From Burkholderiales bacterium (GTDB taxonomy: Bacteria; Pseudomonadota; Gammaproteobacteria; Burkholderiales; Usitatibacteraceae): a stretch of 64,000 nucleotides of DNA. The notes below the pieces were generated by a model. It had not been told where the DNA came from, ran no database searches, and saw only the letters and a program-made list of their open reading frames with translations. Both the position numbers and the translations under genes were made by a program. The first letter of the stretch is position 1; every line of letters starts with the position of its first letter. The stretch lies in assembly GCA_025359985.1 (NCBI GenBank), contig JANYDB010000085.1, forward strand, positions 1 through 64,000, given 5' to 3'. Shown piece after piece: positions 34,494 through 44,024 of the stretch.

Positions 34494-35511
34494 GTGGTGT
34501 CCGAGCGTTACAAATGGAAAAATTCTGAAGCCCAAAATTCTCATCACCCGACAGGTTTTTCCTGAGGTCATCGACTTTCTATCGGCGCATGCCGAGATGG
34601 ATTACAACGCGGTCGATGAAGTGTTTACGCCCGGCGTATTACGTAAGCGTGCGCGCGATGTGGCCGGCGTTATGTGCTGCTTGACTGAAAAAATTGATGC
34701 AGATTTTATCGATCACTGCAGGCAGTTGAAGGTCGTCAGCAACATTGCCGTGGGCTATAACAATATCGATGTTACGGCATGCACCCAACGTGGCGTGATC
34801 GTGACCAACACGCCGGGCGTTTTAGACGACACCACCGCTGATCTCACGTTCGCGTTGCTGATGGCGGCGGCGCGCAGAGTGACCGAATCGGAAGCATGGT
34901 TGCGAAGCGGCAAATGGGAAAAAAGTTTTGCCGTACAACAAATGTTAGGTACCGATATTCATCACGCCAGCCTCGGCATTGTCGGCATGGGCCGCATCGG
35001 CCAGGCGGTGGCAAAGCGCGCGGCAGGTTTTGATATGACGGTGCGCTACTGTAATCGCACCCGCCTAGATGCCGCGACCGAGGCCACCTTAAACGTGAGC
35101 TATCGTTCGCTGGAAGCGTTGCTGCGTGAAAGTGATTTCGTGGTGGTGATGGTGCCGTACTCATCGGCCACGCATCATTTAATTGGCGCACCAGAAATCG
35201 CGCTGATGAAACCCCATGCGATTCTGATCAATACCGCTCGCGGTGGCGTGGTCGATGACGAAGCGTTGATTCGCGCGCTGAAACAAAATAGTATTGCGGG
35301 AGCAGGCCTTGATGTATTTGAAAACGAACCCGCGCTGAATCCCGAGTTTTTGGCATTGAAGAATCTGGTGATGACGCCGCATATCGGCAGCGCCACTCGC
35401 GTCACCCGGTTAGCCATGGCGATGCTGGCGGCAACCAATCTGCGAGCGGTGTTAACAGGTGAATCGCCGCCGAATTGGGTAAATTGTTCAATGCCTATAT
35501 TTGCCCACTAA
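34477..35511 (+). CDS. D-2-hydroxyacid dehydrogenase (glyoxylate/hydroxypyruvate reductase type)
   Basis: A protein of 344 residues from the ATG at 34477. The NAD(P) loop is GIVGMGRIGQAVAKR (about 168-182), and INTARGGVVDDEAL, FENEP and the catalytic TPHIGSAT follow, giving the Arg-Glu-His triad of the GyaR/GhrB group. Family members begin near KPKILITRQVFPEV, so the first 16 residues may be extra. A start at CTG 34525 would fit the family length, but it has no strong ribosome site. Reduces glyoxylate, hydroxypyruvate or 2-ketogluconate in relatives. Confidence 0.88.
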   Translation: MYGDVSWCPSVTNGKILKPKILITRQVFPEVIDFLSAHAEMDYNAVDEVFTPGVLRKRARDVAGVMCCLTEKIDADFIDHCRQLKVVSNIAVGYNNIDVTACTQRGVIVTNTPGVLDDTTADLTFALLMAAARRVTESEAWLRSGKWEKSFAVQQMLGTDIHHASLGIVGMGRIGQAVAKRAAGFDMTVRYCNRTRLDAATEATLNVSYRSLEALLRESDFVVVMVPYSSATHHLIGAPEIALMKPHAILINTARGGVVDDEALIRALKQNSIAGAGLDVFENEPALNPEFLALKNLVMTPHIGSATRVTRLAMAMLAATNLRAVLTGESPPNWVNCSMPIFAH

Positions 35512-35550
35512 ACACCAGTATCCCAGGGCATTTTGAAGCATTTATCCTTG

Positions 35551-35575
35551 AAGATTGCCGCCAACGCTAGTGTTT
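35551..35575 (+). repeat. 25-bp dispersed repeat, copy 1 (intergenic)
   Basis: AAGATTGCCGCCAACGCTAG and the five bases after it match 58745-58769 on the same strand at 23 of 25 positions. This copy is 30 bases upstream of the reductase gene. Its end (CTAGTGTTTA) is also an inverted match to TAAACACCAG at 35508-35517. Confidence 0.6.
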
Positions 35576-35604
35576 AATTATTTAATCTGAAGCAAGGAAT
35601 TGTC

Positions 35605-36453
35605 ATGAAAGTCGCATTTTTGGGTTTGGGCGTGATGGGTTACCCGATGGCGGGGCATCTTAAAGCCAAGGGTTTTGAGGTCACGGTTTATAACCGCACC
35701 GAAGCTAAAGCCAAAGCCTGGGTGGCGCAGTATGGCGGTACTTATAAAGCCACGCCCGCTGAAGCCGTCGTTGATGCCGACTTTGTGATGATGTGTGTGG
35801 GTAACGATAAAGACCTGCTGGAAGTCGCCGCCGCAGCGCTCAAGGGCATTAAAAAGGGCGCAGTGCTCGTTGACCATACTACCGCCTCCGCCGATGCTGC
35901 CCGTAAGCTTTACGCGCAGGCTATGGCCCAAGGCGTCGCATTCATTGATGCCCCAGTCTCCGGCGGACAGATGGGCGCCGAAAAAGGCCAGCTCACCGTC
36001 ATGTGCGGTGGCGATCAAGCCGCTTTCGATCTCGCCAAGCCGGTGATGGATGCCTACGCCAAAGCCACCACGCTGCTCGGCCCATCGGGTGCTGGGCAGC
36101 TTACAAAAATGGTCAACCAGATTTGCATTGCTGGCCTGGTGCAGGCGCTATCAGAAGGGCTGGCCTTCGCCGAAAAGGCGGGTCTCGATGGCAATTTGGT
36201 ACTGGACGTGATCTCCAAAGGGGCGGCGCAATCCTGGCAAATGGAGAATCGTGGCAAGACGATGTTAAAGCGCGAATTTAATTTCGGCTTCGCGGTCGAC
36301 TGGATACGCAAGGATTTGAGGATCGTTATTGACGAAGCCGAACGTAACGGTGCCAAGCTGCCCATTACTGCGCAAATCGATCAGTTTTATGCGGACGTGC
36401 AAGCTTCAGGCGGAAGCCGGTTTGACACATCCTCCCTCATTACTAGACTATAG
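35605..36453 (+). CDS. 3-hydroxyisobutyrate/tartronate-semialdehyde dehydrogenase family protein
   Basis: A 282-residue beta-hydroxyacid dehydrogenase. The nucleotide loop is FLGLGVMGYPMAGHL (residues 5-19), the substrate loop DAPVSGGQMGAEKGQLTVMCGG (about 117-138), and the catalytic lysine lies in GQLTKMVNQ (about 168-176). Standing next to a glyoxylate reductase-type gene it may act on tartronate semialdehyde, but 3-hydroxyisobutyrate and gamma-hydroxybutyrate are alternatives. AAGCAAGGA precedes the ATG. Confidence 0.9.
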   Translation: MKVAFLGLGVMGYPMAGHLKAKGFEVTVYNRTEAKAKAWVAQYGGTYKATPAEAVVDADFVMMCVGNDKDLLEVAAAALKGIKKGAVLVDHTTASADAARKLYAQAMAQGVAFIDAPVSGGQMGAEKGQLTVMCGGDQAAFDLAKPVMDAYAKATTLLGPSGAGQLTKMVNQICIAGLVQALSEGLAFAEKAGLDGNLVLDVISKGAAQSWQMENRGKTMLKREFNFGFAVDWIRKDLRIVIDEAERNGAKLPITAQIDQFYADVQASGGSRFDTSSLITRL

Positions 36454-36504
36454 AAGCCTTATGCTTATTTACCTTAACAACTGCACCACAACTGGAAGCT
36501 CGAC

Positions 36505-37137
36505 GTGATCAAACTCTACTACTCCCCCGGCGCCTGCTCATTAGCCCCGCATATCGTGCTCGAAGAGCTCGGCATCGCGTTCGAGCCGGTATTGGTCTCA
36601 CTCAAAGACGGTGAACAACTTAAAGCTGATTTCCTCCGCGTGAACCCCAAAGCTAGAGTGCCTGCGCTAGTGGTGGACGGCAAGCTGCTCACCGAGAACG
36701 TCGCGATCCTGACCTATCTGGGCGGCGGCTATTTAAGCCGCGGGCTGTGGCCCAAAGAAACCTGGAAGCAGGCCGAAGCGCTGTCGTTGATCTCCTGGCT
36801 GGCCTCCAGCGTGCACATCACTTTCGCCGGTATCGCCCGCCCTGAGCGCTATACTGCCGATGCCGCCGCCAAAGAAACGGTCAAAGCGCAAAGCCTAATC
36901 ACGCTGCTGAAATACTTCGCCGAAATAGAGAAAATGCTCGCCGGCAAAACCTTCGCCATGGGCGGGCAATACACCGTGTGTGATCCCTATCTGCTGGTGT
37001 TTTATCGATGGGGCTATCGCCTCAGTCTTGACATGAAAACCCAATTCCCTAATTGGACCAAACACGCGCTGCGGGTCGCGTCACGGCCCACGGTGAAACG
37101 GGTGTTCGAGGTTGAGGGCATTAAAATTGATGGCTAG
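36505..37137 (+). CDS. Glutathione S-transferase, beta class
   Basis: A 210-residue GST. KLYYSPGACSLAPHIVLEE carries the cysteine (residue 11) typical of bacterial beta-class GSTs; VPALVVDGKLLTENVAIL is the glutathione-binding strand with its TEN motif in place of the usual SxA/QS. C-terminal YTVCDPYLLVFYRW fits the N-capping box region. Starts at GTG 36505 with GGAAG upstream. Confidence 0.92.
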   Translation: MIKLYYSPGACSLAPHIVLEELGIAFEPVLVSLKDGEQLKADFLRVNPKARVPALVVDGKLLTENVAILTYLGGGYLSRGLWPKETWKQAEALSLISWLASSVHITFAGIARPERYTADAAAKETVKAQSLITLLKYFAEIEKMLAGKTFAMGGQYTVCDPYLLVFYRWGYRLSLDMKTQFPNWTKHALRVASRPTVKRVFEVEGIKIDG

Positions 37138-37152
37138 CACTCGATGATGACG

Positions 37153-37179
37153 AGGTCACGTAACTTCGCCGCGTGACCT
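37153..37179. other. Eight-bp stem-loop after the GST gene
   Basis: AGGTCACG (37153-37160) and CGTGACCT (37172-37179) form a perfect stem with an 11-base loop, 15 bases after the GST stop. There is no U-tract, so terminator function is doubtful. Confidence 0.4.
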
Positions 37180-37279
37180 GCCGGGATAAAAATAAAGGCT
37201 TGGTCCCGTCAGAAATTCGTATTCAACCCCCGCAACAATATACGCAACACCTGCGCGCCAAGCGTAAAATGCGCTCTCT

Positions 37280-40200
37280 ATGTCATCTGCCCCATTATCT
37301 CCCGCCACTTCTTCGGCTGCATCTGTGCCAACTGCTGTGCCAACTCCCGCGCCAACTCTTGCAAACGCAAACCTGCACGCGAACCCGCATGTACATCGTG
37401 TCCCTGATGATCTCCTGCTCATTGATCGCGGCAGGCTCATTACGCTGGATCGCAAACGCCGTGATTTCATCAAGCAGGGCAAACCGCATGATCAGCTTGA
37501 GCAAAAATTTGCGGCTGAACTAGTCGCAGCGCAGGCCCGGTATCAGGCCCGAAAGGCGCGCCACGCCTTGATCCTGGGGCCGACCGGACCGGTGTTTGAT
37601 GATGCCTTGCCTATCGCTGCGCGTCGTCACGAGATCGCGGCCTTGATACGTCAGCACCAGGTGGTGATTTTGTGCGGCGAAACCGGTTCCGGCAAAACGA
37701 CGCAGCTACCTAAAATTTGTCTGGAGCTGGGCCGTGGCATGAACGGCATGATTGGTTGCACCCAACCGCGACGGATCGCAGCACGGAGTCTGGCCACGCG
37801 GCTCGCGCAGGAATTGAGGCAGACCGGTGGCCATACGGTGGCGTATAAAATTCGCTTTAACGACCGCACTGATGATTCAACCTTTGTGAAGGTGATGACC
37901 GACGGTATTTTGCTCGCCGAGACCCATAGCGATGCGTCGCTCCGAAAATACGACACGCTGATTATTGATGAGGCGCACGAGCGCTCATTGAATATTGATT
38001 TTCTGCTTGGCTATGTGAAGCGCTTGACGGTGCGGCGGCCTGATTTAAAAGTCATCATCACTTCGGCTACGATTGACCCGCAAAAATTCGCGCAGCACTT
38101 CTCCAACGGCTCAGGCATAGATGCCGTGCTGGCACCTATTATCGAGGTGTCTGGCCGCACCTTTCCGGTTGAGGTTCGTTATCGTCCCGAACATTTTCTG
38201 GACGAGGCGGAAGACGCCGTGGATATCGAAGACGCCGTGGTGCGTGCGGTGGATGAACTGTTGGCTGAATCGCATCAAGGCGATGTGCTAATTTTTCTGC
38301 CGGGCGAGCGCGAGATTCGTGATTGCGCAGAAGCATTGCGCAAGCACACGGTGAATGCGCCTGGCGCTGGAGCAAGATTGCAAAACTCGTCCCACCTGGA
38401 AATTTTACCGCTCTATTCACGCCTGTCGAATGCTGAACAGGATCGGGTGTTTCAGCTCAGCGGTCGGCGCCGTATTGTGCTCGCGACCAATGTGGCCGAG
38501 ACCTCGCTTACGGTGCCGGGTATTCGCTACGTGATTGATGCGGGCCTCGCCCGTATCAATCGCTATTCGCCGCGCTCAAAAATTAATCAGCTCCTGATTG
38601 AGCCGATTTCACAAGCCTCAGCCCAACAGCGGGCGGGCCGCTGCGGGCGGGTGGCGGACGGCATCGCGATCCGTTTGTACAGCGAGGAAGATCATGATGC
38701 GCGGCCAGCCTTCACTACGCCGGAAATTTTGCGTACTTCACTGGCGGCGGTTATTTTGCGCATGAAGGCGCTTGACCTGGGAGATATTGTTGATTTTCCA
38801 TTTATCGAGCCGCCCTCATCGCGCATGATCGAAGACGGCTATCGGCAGTTGTTTGAGCTGGGCGCAGTCGATGAGTCCAAAGCGCTGACGCCACTCGGGG
38901 CCACGCTGGCGAAATTTCCGGTTGATCCGGCGCTGGCGCGAATGCTGGTCGCCGCCGCCAAAGAATCCGCCTTGGCCGAGGTGTTGATTATTGCCGCAGC
39001 GCTATCGGTGCAGGACCCGCGTAATCGTCCGCACGACAAGCAGCAGGAATCACAACTGGCGCACGAAAAATTTGCGGATTCGCAGTCAGAATTTTTATCG
39101 TTCGTAAAAATGTGGGCGTTTTACGAAGAGGCGCTCAAGCATAAAAAATCCAACCGAAAATTTGATCAATTGCTGATCGAAAATTTTTTATCACCGCTGC
39201 GCATGCGCGAGTGGCGCGATGTGCATTCGCAATTATCAGAAATGGTGACCTCCCTTGGGCTGCTGTTAAACGCAGCCCCGGCACGTTTTGAAAATGTGCA
39301 TCGCGCCCTGCTCACGGGCCTCTTGGCCAACATTGGCACCAAGGCTCTGGAAGGCGATCATTATCTGGGTACGCGCGCGCTCAAATTTCAATTGCCGCGT
39401 GCGGCACAGCAGCACGCGGGCCAAAAAGCGACGCGCATGAAATGGGTGATGGCCGCTGAATTGACCGAAACTTCACGCGTATACGCCCGTACGGTGGCCA
39501 GCATTGAGCCGGAATGGATCGAGCAACTCGCCGCACATCTGGTGACGCGCACCCATTTTGATCCGCATTGGGAACGTAAAAGCGGGCAGGTTGTGGCGTT
39601 CGAGCAGGTGGCACTTTATGGGCTGGTGGTGAACCCGCGCCGCCGCGTTCACTACGGCGCGATCAAACCGATTGAATCGCGCGAAATTTTTATTCGTCAG
39701 GGTCTGGTCGCGGGTGAGGTCGATACGCAGGGCAAATTTCTGCGCCACAATTTACAGCTCGTCGGCGAGATTGAAGACATCGAATCCAAAGCGCGCCGTC
39801 AGGATGTGTTGATTGATGAAGAGGAAATGGTCGCGCTGTATGACGCGATTATGCCGGCAGATATCGTCAACATGGCGGGCTTTGAGCGCTGGCGCAAAGA
39901 GGCCGAACGCAATAATCCGAAGGTGCTTGAATTTTCGCGCGAGCAGTTAATGCGCCGCATGGCGTCCGAAATTACCTTCGATCTTTTCCCGAAGCTGCTC
40001 AAGACGCGCGGTGCGACGTATCCGCTAACCTACCGATTCGAGCCTACGCATCCGATGGATGGTGTGACCATCACCTTGCCGGTTGCCGTGCTAAATCAGG
40101 TGCCACCGGCACGCTTTGAATGGCTGGTGATGGGCATGCTGCGCGAGAAAGTGGCCGCGGTGATCAAGACCCTGCCGCAGCGTCTGCGCAGTCCTCTGGT

Positions 40201-41419
40201 GCCGGTGCCGGATACGGTGAGTGAATTCATTGAGCACATCATGAACAATGATGATATGCGCGATTTATCGGCTGCCGAAGCCCCGCTGACGGACGCTATC
40301 ACCGGGTTTCTTAAGCGGGCCCGAAATATTGAGCCGCCGAAAGATGCGTGGGATTTATCGCGCATTGCACCACACCTCAATATGAACTTCCGGATTGTGG
40401 ATGCCGATGGTAAAGAGCTGGCTATGTCGCGTGATTTTGGTGCACTTAAGACGCAATTTGCGGATGCATCGCGCACCGTATTTTCTACTCTCCACAGCAA
40501 CCGAATGGAGCAAGATGGCCTGACCCGCTGGCCGCCCGACATTGGCGAAATTGCCGAGACGATTAATTTTGAAAAAGCCCATATTCGATATGACGGCTAT
40601 CCGGCGCTAATGGATAATGAGGTCGATGTGGCGATTCGTATTTTGGATGAGCCGCTGTTGGCCAAACTCAACCACCGGCGCGGCTTGATCCGGCTGTTCA
40701 TGTTGGAGCTGGCTGAACAGGCTAAGTTTGGAGAGCGCGCTATCAAGGTCTCGCCGGTGGCCGCGTTTCAATATGCGAATTTTTTCCCGGCAGCGAAAAA
40801 CCACGCGCAGGACGCGTTAAAAGCTGAAGTGGTTTACGCCGCTTTTGCGATGACGTTTGTGGATACTGCGGAGGGCATGGCAAACGGGTTTGCAAACGCG
40901 GACAAGCCGATGATTCGCGATGCGGTGCTATATGCCAGCACTCGTGACGCGATGAAATCAAAAGTGATTGCGAATACGCAATTGATCAGCGCGGCTATCG
41001 ATGAATCGTTGGCGGTGGTGGCCGATATCAGGAAGCTGCTCGGCGAGCGTTACGTCAAGGGCTGGGAGCATATTGGGCCCGATGTAGAAGATCAGCTGCA
41101 GAATTTGTTCAGCAAAGAATTTTTGCGCGAAAACCGTGGCGCCCAATTGCTGCATTACCCGCGTTATCTGAAAGGTATTGCGATGCGCATCAATAAAGCC
41201 AAGCTAGGCGCGATGGAGCGCGATCTGGAACAGTACAAATCGATTCGCCCGCTATGGCAAAATTGGTTAGGTGTGAAGCATCAACTGGAGCCGGCTATTC
41301 GCGACTATCGCTGGTTAGTTGAAGAGCTGCGTGTCAGTCTGTTTGCGCAGGAGCTGCGTACGCCATATCCGGTGAGCGTGAAGCGCGTCGGTAAAGTTTG
41401 GGATGAAATGCAATCATGA
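37280..41419 (+). CDS. hrpA: ATP-dependent RNA helicase HrpA
   Basis: A 1379-residue DEAH-box helicase, somewhat longer than E. coli HrpA (1300). Walker A GETGSGKTT (133-141), DEAH (230-233) in IIDEAHERSLN, SATIDPQKF, and QRAGRCGRVADG (motif VI) are all present. The helicase core is followed by winged-helix/ratchet regions and the long HrpA C-terminal DUF3418 region. HrpA resolves collided ribosomes in E. coli. The first 40 residues are low complexity (Pro/Thr/Ala), coded partly by three 12-base repeats, and account for part of the extra length. It overlaps the aminotransferase by four bases. Confidence 0.96.
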   Translation: MSSAPLSPATSSAASVPTAVPTPAPTLANANLHANPHVHRVPDDLLLIDRGRLITLDRKRRDFIKQGKPHDQLEQKFAAELVAAQARYQARKARHALILGPTGPVFDDALPIAARRHEIAALIRQHQVVILCGETGSGKTTQLPKICLELGRGMNGMIGCTQPRRIAARSLATRLAQELRQTGGHTVAYKIRFNDRTDDSTFVKVMTDGILLAETHSDASLRKYDTLIIDEAHERSLNIDFLLGYVKRLTVRRPDLKVIITSATIDPQKFAQHFSNGSGIDAVLAPIIEVSGRTFPVEVRYRPEHFLDEAEDAVDIEDAVVRAVDELLAESHQGDVLIFLPGEREIRDCAEALRKHTVNAPGAGARLQNSSHLEILPLYSRLSNAEQDRVFQLSGRRRIVLATNVAETSLTVPGIRYVIDAGLARINRYSPRSKINQLLIEPISQASAQQRAGRCGRVADGIAIRLYSEEDHDARPAFTTPEILRTSLAAVILRMKALDLGDIVDFPFIEPPSSRMIEDGYRQLFELGAVDESKALTPLGATLAKFPVDPALARMLVAAAKESALAEVLIIAAALSVQDPRNRPHDKQQESQLAHEKFADSQSEFLSFVKMWAFYEEALKHKKSNRKFDQLLIENFLSPLRMREWRDVHSQLSEMVTSLGLLLNAAPARFENVHRALLTGLLANIGTKALEGDHYLGTRALKFQLPRAAQQHAGQKATRMKWVMAAELTETSRVYARTVASIEPEWIEQLAAHLVTRTHFDPHWERKSGQVVAFEQVALYGLVVNPRRRVHYGAIKPIESREIFIRQGLVAGEVDTQGKFLRHNLQLVGEIEDIESKARRQDVLIDEEEMVALYDAIMPADIVNMAGFERWRKEAERNNPKVLEFSREQLMRRMASEITFDLFPKLLKTRGATYPLTYRFEPTHPMDGVTITLPVAVLNQVPPARFEWLVMGMLREKVAAVIKTLPQRLRSPLVPVPDTVSEFIEHIMNNDDMRDLSAAEAPLTDAITGFLKRARNIEPPKDAWDLSRIAPHLNMNFRIVDADGKELAMSRDFGALKTQFADASRTVFSTLHSNRMEQDGLTRWPPDIGEIAETINFEKAHIRYDGYPALMDNEVDVAIRILDEPLLAKLNHRRGLIRLFMLELAEQAKFGERAIKVSPVAAFQYANFFPAAKNHAQDALKAEVVYAAFAMTFVDTAEGMANGFANADKPMIRDAVLYASTRDAMKSKVIANTQLISAAIDESLAVVADIRKLLGERYVKGWEHIGPDVEDQLQNLFSKEFLRENRGAQLLHYPRYLKGIAMRINKAKLGAMERDLEQYKSIRPLWQNWLGVKHQLEPAIRDYRWLVEELRVSLFAQELRTPYPVSVKRVGKVWDEMQS
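37327..37362 (+). repeat. 12-bp tandem repeat, three units, in hrpA 5' end
   Basis: GCCAACTGCTGT, GCCAACTCCCGC and GCCAACTCTTGC are adjacent, giving PTAV-PTPA-PTLA near residues 17-28. Confidence 0.75.
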
Positions 41420-42672
41420 ACGCACCATTGAGCATGGAATTAGCAATGGAATCATTAATGGAGCCAGAAATGGAACCCATGCAGCAAAAAACGCACCGCG
41501 TGGCTGACCGCCTGGCGGTCCGCATGTCTCACATCGCGCCGTTCGAGGTGATGGAAATTCAAACCGCAGCGCGCGTGCTGGAGCGAGAAGGCCATGATGT
41601 TATCCACATGGAAATTGGCGAGCCGGATTTCACGACCCCGCAGCCGATTATTGATGCCGCCATTCGTGCGCTCAACGAAAAATCTATGTTCTATACTTCA
41701 GCGCTGGGGTTGCCGCAGTTACGCGAAGCGATCGCAGAATTTTATCGCAGCCAATATGGTGCTAACGTTGACGCGAGTCGCATCGTCGTGACCGCAGGTT
41801 CCAGCGCCGCGCTATTGCTGACGATGGGCGTGCTGCTCAATCAGGGCGACGAGGTATTGATGGCCGACCCTGGCTACCCTTGTAACCGCCACTTTGTGCG
41901 CGCGATGGAAGGCGTGCCGAAAACGATTCTGGCAGGCGCGAGTGATGGTTTTCAATTAACGGCCCAACATATCGAAGCACACTGGGGCCCGCGCAGTGTG
42001 GCCGCACTGGTGGCCACGCCATCTAACCCAACAGGTACGCTGGTTCACCCGGCTGGGCTTCGGGCTATTCATGCCGCGGTGACGGCGCGCGGCGGCACGC
42101 TGATCGTGGATGAAATTTATCAGGGCCTCACTTACGGCGTCGAGCCATCGACTGCACTTTCATGTGCAGAAGACGCGTCGCACAATTTATTTGTGATTAA
42201 CAGCTTCAGCAAATATTTTCAGATGACCGGTTGGCGTCTTGGTTGGGTGGTGGTGCCGCCAGCGTATGTGCGTGAGGTTGAGAAGCTTGCGCAGAATTTA
42301 TTTATTTCACCGTCTGCACCGGCGCAGCACGCAGCGCTTGCCGCGTTTCTGCCGGAAACCATCGCAATTCTGGAAGCGCGTCGTCGCGAATTTCAGGCGC
42401 GACGTGATTTTTTATTGCCGGCACTGCGCAAGTTGTGTTTTGTAATTGAGGTTGAGCCTGAAGGTTCGTTCTATATTTATGCCGACTGTTCAAAAATAAC
42501 GGATGACAGTTTTGCGTTGTCGCGGCGCATTCTGCAGGAAGCGCATGTCGCAATTACACCCGGCAAGGATTTCGGCCTGAACCATCCAGAGCGCTATATT
42601 CGTATTGCCTACACTAACCCTATTGCGCGTTTGCAGGAAGCCGTTGAGCGGATCGCGCGCGTTCTGCTGTGA
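41416..42672 (+). CDS. Class I/II PLP-dependent aminotransferase
   Basis: A 418-residue fold-type I aminotransferase. MEIGEPDFTTP, FYTSALGLPQLREAIA, ATPSNPTGT, VDEIYQGLTYG and the PLP lysine in SFSKYFQMTGWRLGW are all conserved. It belongs with aspartate/alanine-type (AlaA/AspC-like) enzymes, exact amino donor unknown. The first 22 residues (four MExx repeats) are unlike any relative, and several later in-frame ATGs (41434 to 41479) are possible starts. The ATG at 41416 overlaps the hrpA stop (ATGA). Confidence 0.88.
   Translation: MNAPLSMELAMESLMEPEMEPMQQKTHRVADRLAVRMSHIAPFEVMEIQTAARVLEREGHDVIHMEIGEPDFTTPQPIIDAAIRALNEKSMFYTSALGLPQLREAIAEFYRSQYGANVDASRIVVTAGSSAALLLTMGVLLNQGDEVLMADPGYPCNRHFVRAMEGVPKTILAGASDGFQLTAQHIEAHWGPRSVAALVATPSNPTGTLVHPAGLRAIHAAVTARGGTLIVDEIYQGLTYGVEPSTALSCAEDASHNLFVINSFSKYFQMTGWRLGWVVVPPAYVREVEKLAQNLFISPSAPAQHAALAAFLPETIAILEARRREFQARRDFLLPALRKLCFVIEVEPEGSFYIYADCSKITDDSFALSRRILQEAHVAITPGKDFGLNHPERYIRIAYTNPIARLQEAVERIARVLL
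41434..41481 (+). repeat. 12-bp tandem repeat, four units, in the aminotransferase 5' end
   Basis: ATGGAATTAGCA, ATGGAATCATTA, ATGGAGCCAGAA and ATGGAACCCATG follow without gaps and in frame, coding MELA-MESL-MEPE-MEPM. Each unit opens with a potential start codon. Confidence 0.85.
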
Positions 42673-43280
42673 AGTCATTCATGATAAAAATTCGTTTGTT
42701 TATTTTTTGGACGGCAACAGTTTTTTTGGCGGCCTGTAGCCAGCCGCCAGCCGCGCCCGAGCGCGCCATTCATGACAGCATCACCGTCAAAGCAAGCGTG
42801 GATGAAGTCTGGAATGCCTGGACAACCAGCGACGGCATTAAAACCTTTTTTGCACCCGATGCCAAAGTCGAGCTGCGTGTCGATGGCCCCTTCCAGATTT
42901 ATATCAACCCGCTTGCGGCTCCCGGCATGAAAGGTGCCGATGAGATGCGCATCATTGGTTTCCAGGATAAAAAAATGCTGTCGTTTACCTGGAATGCACC
43001 ACCCTCATTGCCGGAAGCGCGTAAGCAGCGCACCATAGTGATTGTGCGTTTGACCGCGCGCGGCGATGCGTTAACGGATGTGTCGATTTATCATATCGGC
43101 TGGGGCGAGGGCGGCGAGTGGGATAAAGCGTTCGATTATTTTTCGAAAGCCTGGCCGAACGTACTAAAGAATCTGAAAAAGCGTTTTGATGATGGCCCCA
43201 TTGATTGGACGGCCTGGCTTGAACAACTCAAGCCAAAGATTGTGCGCGCTGGTGTGGCAGCGCCTGAACAAAAGAAATAG
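42669..43280 (+). CDS. SRPBCC/AHSA1-like lipoprotein
   Basis: A 203-residue predicted lipoprotein. The signal segment FIFWTATVFLAAC has a lipobox (LAAC, Cys near residue 22). The mature domain reads DSITVKASVDEVWNAWTTSDGIKTFFAPDA and ends with WPNVLKNLKKRFDDGP, as in AHSA1/SRPBCC ligand-binding folds, which are usually cytoplasmic; an exported version is less common. Start is GTG 42669 (overlapping the aminotransferase stop) or ATG 42681; the second gives a tidier signal peptide. Confidence 0.8.
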   Translation: MKSFMIKIRLFIFWTATVFLAACSQPPAAPERAIHDSITVKASVDEVWNAWTTSDGIKTFFAPDAKVELRVDGPFQIYINPLAAPGMKGADEMRIIGFQDKKMLSFTWNAPPSLPEARKQRTIVIVRLTARGDALTDVSIYHIGWGEGGEWDKAFDYFSKAWPNVLKNLKKRFDDGPIDWTAWLEQLKPKIVRAGVAAPEQKK

Positions 43281-43350
43281 TTGGCGCCTGAGCTAGATCG
43301 CCATTTTAAGGGCTTCTCAGGCCATTTTTGCTCCAAACGCCGCATGGATA

Positions 43351-43366
43351 AACGAGTTTGCTCGTT
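43351..43366. other. Short hairpin between convergent genes
   Basis: AACGAG (43351-43356) and CTCGTT (43361-43366) flank a TTTG loop, followed by GGGGGAGCGGGTTTTTA. A weak terminator for the lipoprotein operon is possible. Confidence 0.3.
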
Positions 43367-43401
43367 GGGGGAGCGGGTTTTTATAAGCTCACCGTGGAAG
43401 C

Positions 43402-43917
43402 TTAGCCGTGCAGCGGCCACACATGCAGTATTTCATACGGTGCACCGCTCTTGTTTTTGCGCGCCTCTACCAGCGAGAACGCGTTGATCGGCCAGATGAA
43501 ATCCTGAGTGGACATGGTTGTAAATGGCTGCGGAAGATGGCGGACGAGCGTGATGTGTGGGCGAAAGGGTCGAAGGTCAAGTGGGAACCCGGCCTTGACG
43601 ACCAGACTGTCGAGAGTCGACTGCAAATTCATCAGCGCCTCACATGATTGTTTTGAACTGGCCCACGCGACCTTTGAGGTTTCAGAGCAGCTGATTTTGT
43701 TGATACAAAACTGAAAGGGCGCTCGGCGAATCTGGTTCCCGATCGCCACCAGCTCCCCAATTTGTTCAGGCATGATGTCGCCCACAAACGAAAGGGTGAG
43801 GTGAATAGTTTCAGGCACGATCAGTCGCCCGCCCTTGAGATCGAGCAATCGCGATTGCACGGCCTCGACCGCGGTGAGCGTATCAGCGTCCAGCCAAATA
43901 GCAAAAAAAACTCTCAA
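43402..43917 (-). CDS. thpR: RNA 2',3'-cyclic phosphodiesterase (2H family)
   Basis: A 171-residue 2H phosphoesterase. The two catalytic HxTx motifs are HLTLSFVGD (about residues 39-47) and HITLVRHL (about 121-128). It begins RVFFAIWLD, as in ThpR/LigT, which opens 2',3'-cyclic phosphates and can ligate tRNA halves in vitro. The start is a TTG preceded by a strong GGGAGGT. Eight T residues at codons 3-5 form a homopolymer prone to slippage. It follows the peptide-transporter genes on the same strand after about 107 bases. Confidence 0.92.
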   Translation of the reverse strand: MRVFFAIWLDADTLTAVEAVQSRLLDLKGGRLIVPETIHLTLSFVGDIMPEQIGELVAIGNQIRRAPFQFCINKISCSETSKVAWASSKQSCEALMNLQSTLDSLVVKAGFPLDLRPFRPHITLVRHLPQPFTTMSTQDFIWPINAFSLVEARKNKSGAPYEILHVWPLHG

Positions 43918-44024
43918 TTGACCTCCCTGCGCTTGTTCTTTATTTTTACCGGGCCTGCGGCATATGGATGCCGTTAGCGATGCTGCCCACTACATTTTAT
44001 GCGGTTAACTCTAAGTGGCTAACT

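Noticed and set aside
22263-43339. Shared 19-mer GCCATTTTTGCTCxAAACG at 22263 and 43321
   Set aside because: One mismatch in 19 bases is about what chance gives in a window of this size, and the second copy forms no hairpin.
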